This document shows, piece after piece, positions 41,764 through 50,857 of a DNA stretch of 64,000 nucleotides. Position 1 is the stretch's first letter; each line of letters starts with the position of its first letter. Position numbers and translations under genes: made by a program. Below the pieces are notes generated by a model, which was not told the DNA's origin, made no database searches, and worked only from the letters and a program-made list of their open reading frames with translations. The DNA comes from DASUNP01 sp963728545 (GTDB taxonomy: Bacteria > Acidobacteriota > Blastocatellia > UBA7656): assembly GCA_963728545.1 (NCBI GenBank), contig CAVSKO010000002.1, positions 4,092,001 through 4,156,000 on the forward strand, in the 5' to 3' direction.

Positions 41764-44289
41764 TCAGTTGCCGGCGACAAATCGCTTTCTAAAGTTGTCC
41801 AGCGCAAACGCGGTCCAGCCTCGCGTAATCGGCTCGTCGATACTGGCGCGCGCCTTCAAAGTCGGCTGCAAATCTAACGGCCCCTGCTCAAGCGAGAAGT
41901 GAGCTTGCAGAATCCCCCGGTCGAGCGCGAGTTGTATGTACCCTCGCAACTCAGCCGGAATAGCTTCATTATCCGTGAGCGTGATTGTCTGGCCGTTGTA
42001 GCTCACCGTCACCGCAGACCCGGCCAGCGCCCTTGCTTCGTTGTCGAGGCCGAGCGCGCGAACGAGCGCAACTGCAAGCTCAAGCCTCGTGATATTTCCG
42101 CTCGGATTAAAGGTTGAGCCGTTTACAGGAAGCATTCCCTGCGGATTGAAGTTCCAATCCCTGAGCGTCGAGCCGTTGGCCGCAGCGGCTTCGGCCATTG
42201 CCGCAACATGGCCCGATACGTCGTTAAATCGCGCGGTCGAGCCGAGCGATTGGCGTAGCGGCGTGTTCAGGTAAAGCAGCACGGCGAAGTCGTTGCGCAA
42301 TACGTTATCGTCGGGACGGAACGTGCCGTCGATGAAAGTGTCCATCATACGATTCTTGAGCGCCGATTCGATCTGCGCCTGCGCCGGGTGGTTCTTTATG
42401 TCTAAAATCGGAGCGAGCGTGAATAACTGCTGCTTCACTGTTATATCGACGGGGCCGGGGAGCGCCGCACCCGAAGTGGGAAGGCTTACGTTAGGTGCGG
42501 TAGCAAGCCCGCGAACTCCGCGCACTTCAACCAGCCACTCGCCCGCCGCCGGGTTCTTCACGATTACCTGACGCGTGGGGGAATCGAGTATTGGCAGAGC
42601 AATGCCGCTCGAATATGTCGTCCCGTTCGGGTCGGTCAACAATATGCCTATGGTGTTTCCGTCGCCTGTTTCCAGCGCGTTATCGAACGTGGCGAACACG
42701 TCGAGCACGCTCATTCCCTCTTCTACCGTGAAGGTGCGCGCGTTGGCCGAGCCCGGGCCGGGCAGCGCAGCCGGGGTGTAATCTACGTGAAGCGCGAGCG
42801 GGGCCGGGCCGCTCACGGTAAATCTGGCGTTGAAGTTGTAATTGAAGTCCGTGCCGTAAGCCTTACTTCGGTTGAAGACCTTATCGAGGGCGGCGTATGA
42901 GTTCAGGTATCCCGCGCCGACTTCCCAGTCTTCTCGGCCCGGCATGCGGCTGGCCGTTTGGGTGATTATCTCTTTGACCTGATCAGGATTGAGCGTCGGG
43001 TCCGCGTCTAACATCAGCGCGACGGTCCCGGCTACGAAGGGGCAAGCCATCGAAGTGCCGCTGATCTGCGTGTAAAAAGGCACGAATGCTAGAGGAATCT
43101 CTGTGTCGTCGGTCAACCCGTTTGCGACGACGTTCGTTATCGAGCGAGTCGAGGCTATAGCGGCAGTGAATTTGCCGGAGTTAATATCAAACTCGCGGCC
43201 CGTTCCAGGGGCGGTTATGGTCGGCGCGTCAAAATCGTCGTTCGGGTCGCCGTTCGTCAATCGCTCCGATTGCGGCGTGCCGCGCGAGCTGAAATTGGCA
43301 AGCCCGCCTTCTTTCGTTCCCGCCGCAACGCCTATGACCCACGGCGCTTTCGCATAAGGGTTGTAAGTGTCTTTGCCGGGTCCGCTGTTGCCTCCGGCAA
43401 AGACTACTATGATGTTGTTGTCGTGAGCAGTTTTTGAAGCGATGTTGACCGGGTCGTTCGGGTCGAACGCGCCCGACGAGCCCCAGGAGTTTGATATTAT
43501 TCGGATGTTATAATTGAACTGGTTGGCGAGCGACCACTCGAACCCGCCGAGCGCGTTAAGAATGAACAGCCCGTAACCTGAGCCGGTGCCTATCAGCCGC
43601 GCGCCGGGGGCTACGCCCTGGTAGCGACCGCCGGACATCTGGCCCGTCGCCCCGATTATCCCCGCGCAGTGAGTCCCGTGACCCACGTGCGAATCGGTGT
43701 TCGGCAAGTTTTCTATAGCCAGCAGCGGTGTGAATCCTACGAGCGTGGCCGTGTCGGTCAAAAGCTGGACGTTTTGTATAACGTGAGAGCCGAACTGGAG
43801 ATCGTTATGCGTTGCGTCTATGCCTGAATCGTTTATGACTACAGAGAAATTGCCCGCGCCCGATAAGGGCTGGCCGCCGTTGGCACTCGTAAAACTGCTA
43901 TCCGTGCGAAGACGGTCAACGCCCGTAAGCACGCGCGCCTCGTTCATAAAATAACGGAGCCGGTCATTCGACCAGACGGAGCGCACTGCGGGGTTCGTCC
44001 TGAGCGCGCGCACCTGCCCGGCTGTGGCCGGAGTGACGACCATTCCGAGCTTGTTGAGCGTCAGCCCTTTTAGTATGCCTACGCTGCGCAGCGTGTTGAG
44101 GTGAGATGAGCTGATACCTGAATTGGTGTTGAAAGAGATAATGACTACCCCAACCTGCGCGTTGTTGGGTAGAGTTGAGAGCCTGTTTTGGAGGGTCGGT
44201 GACAAGGTGGCCGCTTGCGAAATTCCTGCCCCGATCATCAATATCAAAACGAGAGCGAAAATGGCAAATCTTATACTTCGAATCATCAT
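41764..44289 (-). CDS. Secreted S8 protease with SLH-type modules
   Basis: 841 aa, signal peptide (AIFALVLILMIGAGISQA). S8 triad: Asp in NDSGIDATHNDL (about 152), His in VGHGTHCAGI (about 206), Ser in ISGTSMACPFVAGTVALML (about 410). A proprotein-convertase-P-like beta region follows (about 480-620). The C-terminus (about 630-840) carries SLH-like repeats (FIDGTFRPDDNVLRNDFAVL, NPSGNITRLELAVALVRAL), which hold proteins on the cell surface. AGGAGA precedes ATG 44289. It is 46 bases downstream of the PpiC gene and 155 upstream of the second subtilase. Confidence 0.92.
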   Translation of the reverse strand: MMIRSIRFAIFALVLILMIGAGISQAATLSPTLQNRLSTLPNNAQVGVVIISFNTNSGISSSHLNTLRSVGILKGLTLNKLGMVVTPATAGQVRALRTNPAVRSVWSNDRLRYFMNEARVLTGVDRLRTDSSFTSANGGQPLSGAGNFSVVINDSGIDATHNDLQFGSHVIQNVQLLTDTATLVGFTPLLAIENLPNTDSHVGHGTHCAGIIGATGQMSGGRYQGVAPGARLIGTGSGYGLFILNALGGFEWSLANQFNYNIRIISNSWGSSGAFDPNDPVNIASKTAHDNNIIVVFAGGNSGPGKDTYNPYAKAPWVIGVAAGTKEGGLANFSSRGTPQSERLTNGDPNDDFDAPTITAPGTGREFDINSGKFTAAIASTRSITNVVANGLTDDTEIPLAFVPFYTQISGTSMACPFVAGTVALMLDADPTLNPDQVKEIITQTASRMPGREDWEVGAGYLNSYAALDKVFNRSKAYGTDFNYNFNARFTVSGPAPLALHVDYTPAALPGPGSANARTFTVEEGMSVLDVFATFDNALETGDGNTIGILLTDPNGTTYSSGIALPILDSPTRQVIVKNPAAGEWLVEVRGVRGLATAPNVSLPTSGAALPGPVDITVKQQLFTLAPILDIKNHPAQAQIESALKNRMMDTFIDGTFRPDDNVLRNDFAVLLYLNTPLRQSLGSTARFNDVSGHVAAMAEAAAANGSTLRDWNFNPQGMLPVNGSTFNPSGNITRLELAVALVRALGLDNEARALAGSAVTVSYNGQTITLTDNEAIPAELRGYIQLALDRGILQAHFSLEQGPLDLQPTLKARASIDEPITRGWTAFALDNFRKRFVAGN

Positions 44290-44335
44290 CCCAAGTCTCC
44301 TGTCTTATTTGAAGAGTTTTTTTTCATTTTCGTTA

Positions 44336-45463
44336 TTATCGGCCGGCGTCCACAAACTGACCGATTCGATAAAACGGATCAACGTGAATCGCGGCCTCGC
44401 GGCGGCGGCGCTCAAGCCATCCGGTAAGCGTCTCGGCGCGCTTGCGCGCGAGAATCTGTTCTTCGATCTGGCTGCGAATTTCGTCGAACGCGCGCGTGCG
44501 TGCGGGGCGGCGTTCGATGAGCTTGATTATGTGATAGCCGTATTCCGTCTCGACTATGTCGCCGATCTCGCCCTCCTTGAGCGCGAACACGGCGTCGTCA
44601 AATTTTGCGGTGTGAGTGTTGCGGGTGAAAAATCCGAGGTCGCCGCCACGGCTGCTCGTCCCGGCATCTTCGGAGTGCGCGCGAGCAAGAGCGGCGAAAT
44701 CCTGTTTGCTCCGCGCTTTGCTCAAAATGGTTGCAGCCGCCTTGCGTCGTCGCGCCATCTCTTCTGCGGCTGCCCGGTCTGCGTCCGCTCGCGCCATGCC
44801 TTTGGAGCGAAACTCTCCGTTGATTTGAGCGCGGCGCGCGCTGATAAGTATGTGGCTCGCTCGCGCGCGCTCAGGCTCCAGGAACATAGCAGCCAGGTTC
44901 GGATTCTCTTTCTCTTTATCATAAAAAGCGCGAGCTTCCTGCTCGGTCACGCTCAGCCCTGCGGTTAATTCCGTCTGCATCAGCTCGCCGAGTATCTCTT
45001 GACGGACGGTGTGTCGAAACTCTTCATCCGTCAAAGAGTGCTCACCGAGGTAAGCGCGATAGAGTTCTTCGCCGCCCATCTCGGCGATCCTTCTACTGTA
45101 GGCGGTCGAGAACATCTCTTCGGAGATCGAAACATTGCGGCGCTCGGCTTCCGCTTCGATCAACGCGCGGTCTATAAGCTCGCTGATGATTCCCTCTTTC
45201 AGCATCTCGACGCGGCGGCGGCCTTCTTCGCTCGCCTGCGTTAGACCGAGCGCCTCTATGCCGTTGCGCAGATACATCTGATATGTCTTTGCGGTTATCT
45301 GATGGCCTTCGACCGTGGCGACGAACTCAGGGGCCGCGACGGCGCTTGCCGCAGACCGCGACGTGTCCTGTCTGAACGCCGTGAGTCCGAGCGCCAGCGC
45401 GAGAATTACTAGAACCAGTATTGCGATCTTGATTAGCCGATTCTGAACCGCTTTGAATTTCAT
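44336..45463 (-). CDS. Membrane-anchored PpiC/SurA-type peptidyl-prolyl isomerase
   Basis: 375 aa, one N-terminal TM (IAILVLVILALALGLTAF). SurA_N-like helices (about 55-190: ISELIDRALIEAEAERRNVS) precede a parvulin rotamase domain (about 195-310: ASHILISARRAQ, LARAHSEDAGTSSRGGDLGF, DAVFALKEGEIGDIVETEYG and YHIIKL). A basic C-terminal helix follows. Works as a periplasmic foldase; being directly upstream of two secreted proteases suggests it helps fold or mature them. The start (GGGG just before ATG 45463) is reasonable. Confidence 0.9.
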   Translation of the reverse strand: MKFKAVQNRLIKIAILVLVILALALGLTAFRQDTSRSAASAVAAPEFVATVEGHQITAKTYQMYLRNGIEALGLTQASEEGRRRVEMLKEGIISELIDRALIEAEAERRNVSISEEMFSTAYSRRIAEMGGEELYRAYLGEHSLTDEEFRHTVRQEILGELMQTELTAGLSVTEQEARAFYDKEKENPNLAAMFLEPERARASHILISARRAQINGEFRSKGMARADADRAAAEEMARRRKAAATILSKARSKQDFAALARAHSEDAGTSSRGGDLGFFTRNTHTAKFDDAVFALKEGEIGDIVETEYGYHIIKLIERRPARTRAFDEIRSQIEEQILARKRAETLTGWLERRRREAAIHVDPFYRIGQFVDAGR

Positions 45464-45626
45464 CCCCTATGCCCCTTACTGGGATTTAGCTGCTTCCTAC
45501 AGACAAGAGGATAACGGTGTACGGTTGAGAAATTCTTGAAGCCTGCGAGGCACGCTATTGAACAAACCTTGAATGTGAAAAAAACCTCAGCCTGATCCTG
45601 GTGACAGACTTGTTTATGCGCGTACT

Positions 45627-45641
45627 AAAATGAGTCATTTT
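45627..45641. promoter_or_regulatory. 15-bp perfect palindrome AAAATGAGTCATTTT, possible activator site
   Basis: Perfect palindrome lying about 100 bases upstream of the start expected from the sigma-54 promoter at 45711, the normal position for an enhancer-binding protein. It also lies 164 bases upstream of the divergent PpiC gene. Confidence 0.45.
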
Positions 45642-45710
45642 AAGCCGGGGCAGATATGCGCCCAGCAAGTTAAGTAATAAAATAATACGACTTAGTTTCA
45701 ATCGCCCTGC

Positions 45711-45726
45711 TGGCACTTGCTTTGCT
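45711..45726 (+). promoter_or_regulatory. Near-consensus sigma-54 promoter
   Basis: TGGCACT-N4-TTGCT matches TGGCACG-N4-TTGCW in all but one position, with exact spacing. GGAGGAG is at 45740-45746 and the ATG of the GlsB-like gene at 45754, so the leader would be short. Confidence 0.8.
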
Positions 45727-45753
45727 GAATGGAGCAACGGAGGAGTTCGAAAA

Positions 45754-46035
45754 ATGGATTTGATGTCATTTTTAATTCTGCTGCTGGTGGCGGGCGTTTG
45801 CGGGGCGATTGGTCAGGCTATAGTTGGATACAGCCGGGGAGGTTGTCTCGTTTCTATTGCTTTAGGCTTTATCGGCGCGCTTTTTGGGATGTGGCTTGCA
45901 GGCGCTTTAGGCTTGCCTGAGTTATTTGCGGTCAAGATAGGCGGCAAATCGTTTCCCATAATCTGGTCGATCATCGGGTCCGCCCTTTTCGTGGCAATCC
46001 TCAGCCTGTTCACGCGCCGCCGCATCATTTATTAA
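45754..46035 (+). CDS. GlsB/YeaQ/YmgE-type small stress membrane protein
   Basis: 93 aa with three TM helices: FLILLLVAGVCGAIGQAIVG, VSIALGFIGALFGMWLAGAL and IIWSIIGSALFVAILSLF. The glycine-rich GAIGQ and GFIGALFG motifs define the transglycosylase-associated/GlsB family of general stress proteins. Length is typical. Transcribed from the sigma-54 promoter 28 bases upstream; the YggT-like gene follows after 21 bases. Confidence 0.9.
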   Translation: MDLMSFLILLLVAGVCGAIGQAIVGYSRGGCLVSIALGFIGALFGMWLAGALGLPELFAVKIGGKSFPIIWSIIGSALFVAILSLFTRRRIIY

Positions 46036-46056
46036 TAAGGATAAAGGAGACCAATA

Positions 46057-46575
46057 ATGATTGAAGACGAAAAACTTGCTATAGATGAATCCCGACGAAT
46101 AGCGCAGCACGAAGAGATCAAGGGAACCGTGCGCGAAGAGGTCCATTCGGAGATAGCTCGCAAAGCAGACCGGCTTGACCCCGCAGAGCGAGCCGAAGCC
46201 GATCTCGTTGCCGAAGAATTTAAATCTAAAGCTGTTCACGAGGTCCGAGAGACCGAAAACGAAATCCAGAGGGCGCGAGGCGTGGCGCGCATCTCGCAAA
46301 TAATCAATTACATCTTTTATGTCATCTACGGCATTATCGTGCTGGAGATCATTTTGGAGTTGATCGGCGCGCGCGAATCGAACGCTTTCAAAAATTTTGT
46401 AGACGTGATCGCGTCGCCGTTTCTTGCGCCTTTTCGCGGGCTGGTCGCAGACCCATCGAGCGGCGCTATGCAGTTGAGGCTTTCTTACATCGTTGCGCTC
46501 GCGGTTTATCTGCTGGTGCATCTGGCGATCAACGGGTTGCTCAGATTGCTCGCTCACAGAAAGACCGCCGTGTGA
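46057..46575 (+). CDS. YggT-family membrane protein with charged N-terminal extension
   Basis: 172 aa. The first 80 residues are charged and helical (DEKLAIDESRRIAQHEEIK, EEFKSKAVHEVRETENEIQ), likely a cytoplasmic coiled segment. The membrane part has two TM blocks, YVIYGIIVLEIILELIG-like (about 90-110) and YIVALAVYLLVHLAINGLLR (about 145-165), with FKNFVDVIASPFLAPFRGLV between them, the YggT signature. AAGGAG precedes ATG 46057. Probably in one operon with the GlsB-like gene; YggT proteins are linked to osmotic stress and division-site function. Confidence 0.85.
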   Translation: MIEDEKLAIDESRRIAQHEEIKGTVREEVHSEIARKADRLDPAERAEADLVAEEFKSKAVHEVRETENEIQRARGVARISQIINYIFYVIYGIIVLEIILELIGARESNAFKNFVDVIASPFLAPFRGLVADPSSGAMQLRLSYIVALAVYLLVHLAINGLLRLLAHRKTAV

Positions 46576-46582
46576 TAAAAGG

Positions 46583-46672
46583 TAATGCCGCTGCATTCTG
46601 CCGCGTAGCGGCGCAATGAGAATCAATAAATTCAATCTGCCGCGTAGCGGCAGAGATGCTGCAATGGCATTA
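46583..46672. repeat. CTGCCGCGTAGCGGCAG-type REP-like inverted repeat
   Basis: Two copies of CTGCCGCGTAGCGGC (each a small hairpin) inside outer arms TAATGCC and GGCATTA. Third class of palindromic element in the window, not related in sequence to the 191-bp family. Confidence 0.75.
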
Positions 46673-46733
46673 TCTCACTCTTATGCAAGCTTGGATCTTC
46701 AAGCAACCTGTATTCAAGAAAGGTAAAAGTTAG

Positions 46734-48695
46734 ATGGACGGCACTGGTCGCGGCAGGCGATTGCCTGTAGGTGCGGAGGTGTTGCCGGAAGGCGGAGTTC
46801 ACTTTCGCGTGTGGGCCCCCAAACGCAAAAAGGTCGAAGTAGTGATCGAAGGCTCCCGTGGCGTCGAGTCCGAAAGCGCGCAACGCAGCGTCGAGCTTGA
46901 ACCGGAGCCGTCGGGTTATTTCTCAGGCGTCGTGCGCTCGGCGACTGCGGGAACGCTTTACCGCTACCGGCTTGACGGCGGTGACAGCTTTCCAGACCCC
47001 GCTTCAAGGTTCCAGCCCGAAGGGCCGCACGGTCCTTCACAGGTGATCTCGCCGTCTACCTTTCCGTGGACCGATCACGAATGGAAAGGCGTTCGCATCG
47101 AAGGCCAGGTCATCTACGAGATACACATAGGGACCTTCACACGCGAAGGGACCTGGGAGGGGGCCGCCCGCGAGTTAAAAGAGCTGGCGGACCTGGGCGT
47201 AACCGTGATCGAGGTGATGCCGGTCCACGAGTTTCCGGGCCGCTTCGGCTGGGGCTACGACGGCGTAGATCTTTTCGCGCCCATGCACCTGTACGGAGAG
47301 GCGGACGATTTTCGCCGCTTCGTCGATAAAGCTCACGCCTTAAAATTAGCCGTCATACTCGACGTGGTCTATAATCACCTGGGGCCGGATGGCAATTACG
47401 TCAGACAATATTCCGATCACTATCTCACAGCCCGCCATGTCACCGATTGGGGAGAAGCCGTCAATTTTTATGATGAGCATTCCGAACCTGTGCGAGAGTT
47501 TTTTATCGCGAATGCCGGGTACTGGATAGACGAATTTCATCTCGACGGGCTGCGCCTGGACGCCACGCAAAACATTTATGATGAGTCCGAAGACCACATA
47601 ATTGCGGCGATAGTCCGCAAAGCGCGCGCGGCGGCTGGCCCGCGCTCCATCATAACCGTAGGAGAGAACGAGCCGCAGAACGCCTTGCTCGTCCGGCCAC
47701 CCGAACAGGGCGGTTACGGTCTGGACGCGCTTTGGAATGATGATTTTCATCACAGCGCCGTGGTCGCTCTTACAGGCCATAACCCGGCGTATTACACGGA
47801 CTATCACGGCGATCCGCAGGAATTTATATCGGCTCTCAAATGGGGCTTTCTTTATCAGGGGCAGCGCTACAAATGGCAGAAGAAGAGGCGCGGCACTGCG
47901 AGCCTCGATTTGAAGCCCGCATCGTTTGTGACTTTCATAGAAAATCATGACCAGACTGCGAACTCAGGCCGGGGCCATCGCTTGCACCGGCTGACGAGTC
48001 CCGGCAGATACCGCGCGATGACCGCGCTCGTGTTGCTCGGGCCGGGCACGCCAATGCTTTTTCAAGGGCAGGAGTTTGCCGCTTCAAACCCCTTTCTGTT
48101 CTTCGCAGATCACAAACACGATCTTGGAAAGCTGGTTCGAAATGGAAGGCGGGAGTTTCTCGAACAGTTTTCAAACCTCGCGCTCCCGGAGATGCAAGCC
48201 ATACTCGCAGACCCCGGCGACCCTGAAACTTTCAATCAATCGAAGCTCGATTTTTCTGATCGCGAACGCCACCGAGAAATCTACCTGATGCACCGCGACC
48301 TGTTGAAACTCAGACGCGAGACGCCCGCATTTCGCTCTCAACGCCCGCGCGGGATTGACGGCGCTGTGCTGGCCCACGACGCGTTCGTGCTTCGGTACTT
48401 CGGAGAAGCGGCAGACGACGTATTGCTTGTAGTCAACTTTGGCCCGGACCTTGTGCTTGCCCCCGCGCCGGAGCCGCTGCTGGCCCCGGTGGAGGGAAAG
48501 CGTTGGGGTACGCTCTGGTCAAGCGAAAACCCGCGCTACGGCGGGAGCGGGACGCCGCCGCTCGACACTCAGGAGGGCTGGCAGATTCCGGGACACGCGG
48601 CGGTCGCGCTTTACCCAATAGAGATTGACAAATCTCTTGATGAGGAGAGTTCGGATGGCAAATCTGGTTCGCAGACTATCGTGGAGCGAAGCTGA
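46734..48695 (+). CDS. treZ: Malto-oligosyltrehalose trehalohydrolase
   Basis: 653 aa cytosolic GH13 enzyme that hydrolyses maltooligosyl-trehalose to trehalose plus maltooligosaccharide (TreY/TreZ pathway). N-terminal carbohydrate-binding-type domain (GVHFRVWAPKRKKVEVVIE), then the barrel: YEIHIGTFTREGTW, MPVHEFPGRFGWGYDGVDLF, nucleophile Asp in DGLRLDATQNIYD (about 270-282), acid/base Glu in GENEPQNA (about 310) and the transition-state Asp in ENHDQTAN (about 403). TreY is not within the window. AAAGG lies 11 bases before ATG 46734. Overlaps the debranching gene by 41 bases. Confidence 0.95.
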   Translation: MDGTGRGRRLPVGAEVLPEGGVHFRVWAPKRKKVEVVIEGSRGVESESAQRSVELEPEPSGYFSGVVRSATAGTLYRYRLDGGDSFPDPASRFQPEGPHGPSQVISPSTFPWTDHEWKGVRIEGQVIYEIHIGTFTREGTWEGAARELKELADLGVTVIEVMPVHEFPGRFGWGYDGVDLFAPMHLYGEADDFRRFVDKAHALKLAVILDVVYNHLGPDGNYVRQYSDHYLTARHVTDWGEAVNFYDEHSEPVREFFIANAGYWIDEFHLDGLRLDATQNIYDESEDHIIAAIVRKARAAAGPRSIITVGENEPQNALLVRPPEQGGYGLDALWNDDFHHSAVVALTGHNPAYYTDYHGDPQEFISALKWGFLYQGQRYKWQKKRRGTASLDLKPASFVTFIENHDQTANSGRGHRLHRLTSPGRYRAMTALVLLGPGTPMLFQGQEFAASNPFLFFADHKHDLGKLVRNGRREFLEQFSNLALPEMQAILADPGDPETFNQSKLDFSDRERHREIYLMHRDLLKLRRETPAFRSQRPRGIDGAVLAHDAFVLRYFGEAADDVLLVVNFGPDLVLAPAPEPLLAPVEGKRWGTLWSSENPRYGGSGTPPLDTQEGWQIPGHAAVALYPIEIDKSLDEESSDGKSGSQTIVERS

Positions 48696-50700
48696 CATTT
48701 CGCGCTCAGAGTTACTTTTGGCGCGCGAGTGGCTGGTGACGAACGGACTGGGTGGTTATGCGTCGGGAACTGTATCGGGCGTTCTCACGCGGCGATTTCA
48801 CGGGTTGCTGATCGCGGCGCTGCCTTCCCATCTTGGGCGAATTATGATGCTAAACGACCTGGACGAACGCGTCAGGTTTTCGAATGGCTCGGTCATTCGA
48901 TTGGATGGAGATGAAACCGGCGAGGGCGGCTTGCAGCTAGACGTGTCCAGATACCTGAAAGAGTTCCGCCTTGAGATGGGGTTGCCCGTCTGGAGCTATA
49001 ACATTAATGGCGTGACGATTGAGAAGCGCGTCTTTCTATTGCACATGCAGAATACGACACACGTCAATTACCGGCTGATCGAAGGCGATAGCGCCGTGAG
49101 GTTGGAGCTAAGGCCGAACATTCAGTTCCGCCCGCACGAAGGGCGACTCGACACGCCGTTTGATGAGCCTTACGTTTTAACCGTGGTCGAAAACCGTTAC
49201 GAGCTTTGCATAAGCCATAAATTCGTGCCGCTCAGAATGATGATATACGGGGACCAATCGGCGTTCACTTTCGATAGATATATGACGCGCGACATCATCT
49301 ATCAAAAAGAGAAAGCGCGTGGGTATGACCACAAAGGCGAGCTATGGAGTCCCGGCTATTTTCATCTGAATCTGTCGCGAGAGCACGACGCGACGCTTGT
49401 CGCCTCGACTGAGGAGTGGGAGACGATAAAAGCTTTAAAGCCTGGTTACGCGCTTGAAGCGGAGATGGGGCGACGAGAACAGTTGCTCGCGGCAGCACCC
49501 GTGGGAGCGCAGACCGGTCTGGCCGCAGAGCTTGTGCTTGCGGCAGACCAGTTCATAACGACTCCTTCGGGGCGCGCGGAAGAGACGGCCCGCGCGCGCG
49601 CCGTGGGCGACGACGTGAGAACCGTGATAGCCGGGTACCACTGGTTTACCGACTGGGGCCGCGACACGATGATAAGCCTCGAAGGATTGACGCTTGCGAC
49701 GGGCCGCCATTTCGAGGCGGGTTGCATACTCCGCACCTTTGCGCATTACATACGCGACGGGCTGATCCCAAACATGTTTCCCGAAGGCGAAAAGCAAGGT
49801 CTGTATCACACGGCAGACGCCACGCTCTGGTTCTTTCACGCCATAGACCGCTACGTCGAAGTAACAGGCGACCGCATTACGTTGAAGCTGGTGCTCCCAA
49901 AACTTATAGAGATTGTAGATCATCATTTACGCGGCACTCGATTTGGTATCGGTGTTGATCCCAAAGACGGCCTTTTGGTCCAGGGCGCGGAAGGTTATCA
50001 ACTCACCTGGATGGATGCGAAGGTAGACGACTGGGTCGTGACCCCGCGACGCGGAAAGGCCGTAGAGATAAACGCGCTCTGGTACAACGCGCTCCGCCTG
50101 CTCGAAGGCTGGACGCGCGAAGAAGGCGATGAGCAGACCGCGCACCGCATCAACGAGCATGCAGAGAGAGCACGCGGTTCTTTTAACAATCGCTTCTGGT
50201 ACGCCGACGGCGGCTATCTGTACGACGTAATCAACGGCGAGCAAGGAGATGATCCGGCCTTCCGCCCAAATCAATTGTTCGCCTTCTCGCTGCGCCACCC
50301 GGTACTGGACCGCTCACACTGGGAGCGAGTCTTAAACGTGGTGCGCGAGCGATTGTTGACGCCCGTAGGCTTGCGCTCGCTTTCGCCCGATCACAAAGAT
50401 TACAAACCGACTTACGCGGGCGATCTTCGCTCGCGCGATGCGGCCTACCATCAAGGGACGGCCTGGGGATGGCTGATCGGCCCTTTCATAGACGCGTGGT
50501 TGAAGGTCTACCCGGATGACCGCCGGGGCGCGCGGAAATTCATTGAAGATTTCGCGCCACATTTCGATGATGCGGCCATAGGCTCTATCAGCGAGATATT
50601 TGACGCCGAGCCGCCGTTCACGCCGCGCGGCTGCATAGCCCAGGCGTGGAGCGTCGCAGAAGTATTGAGATGCTGGCTCAAGACAAAAGATGAAGGATGA
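48655..50700 (+). CDS. Glycogen debranching enzyme (amylo-alpha-1,6-glucosidase)
   Basis: 681 aa. N-terminal GDE_N domain (EWLVTNGLGGYASGTVSGVL, RRFHGLLIAALPSHLGRIMM), then an (alpha/alpha)6 GDE_C catalytic domain: YHWFTDWGRDTMISLEGLTL, ILRTFAHYIRDGLIPNMFPE, LTWMDAKVDDWVVTPRRGKA, EINALWYNALRLLE and PTYAGDLRSRDAAYHQGTAW. Cleaves alpha-1,6 branches of glycogen, feeding linear glucan to the trehalose enzymes. ATG 48655 follows GAGGAG and lies inside treZ (41-base overlap), so translation is coupled. The last residues (KDEG) are encoded by the GGATGA repeat. Confidence 0.92.
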   Translation: MANLVRRLSWSEADISRSELLLAREWLVTNGLGGYASGTVSGVLTRRFHGLLIAALPSHLGRIMMLNDLDERVRFSNGSVIRLDGDETGEGGLQLDVSRYLKEFRLEMGLPVWSYNINGVTIEKRVFLLHMQNTTHVNYRLIEGDSAVRLELRPNIQFRPHEGRLDTPFDEPYVLTVVENRYELCISHKFVPLRMMIYGDQSAFTFDRYMTRDIIYQKEKARGYDHKGELWSPGYFHLNLSREHDATLVASTEEWETIKALKPGYALEAEMGRREQLLAAAPVGAQTGLAAELVLAADQFITTPSGRAEETARARAVGDDVRTVIAGYHWFTDWGRDTMISLEGLTLATGRHFEAGCILRTFAHYIRDGLIPNMFPEGEKQGLYHTADATLWFFHAIDRYVEVTGDRITLKLVLPKLIEIVDHHLRGTRFGIGVDPKDGLLVQGAEGYQLTWMDAKVDDWVVTPRRGKAVEINALWYNALRLLEGWTREEGDEQTAHRINEHAERARGSFNNRFWYADGGYLYDVINGEQGDDPAFRPNQLFAFSLRHPVLDRSHWERVLNVVRERLLTPVGLRSLSPDHKDYKPTYAGDLRSRDAAYHQGTAWGWLIGPFIDAWLKVYPDDRRGARKFIEDFAPHFDDAAIGSISEIFDAEPPFTPRGCIAQAWSVAEVLRCWLKTKDEG

Positions 50701-50857
50701 AGGATAAGCAAAGGATGAGGGATGAGGGATGAAGGATGAAAAGGATTTGAAATATCAAATCTCAAATCAGACATCAAGCAATACGCCTCTAATCCTTTTC
50801 ATCCTTCATCCCTCATCCGCGCCGCGCGAAGCGCATCATGCGCCATCTTCATCCTTT
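50690..50857. repeat. GGATGA/TCATCC inverted repeat between convergent genes, copy C
   Basis: Same family as copies A and B, with ATTTGAAATATCAAAT inside. Its left arm encodes the last codons and TGA of the debranching gene and its right arm abuts the TAA of the methyltransferase gene (50856-50858). Confidence 0.75.
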
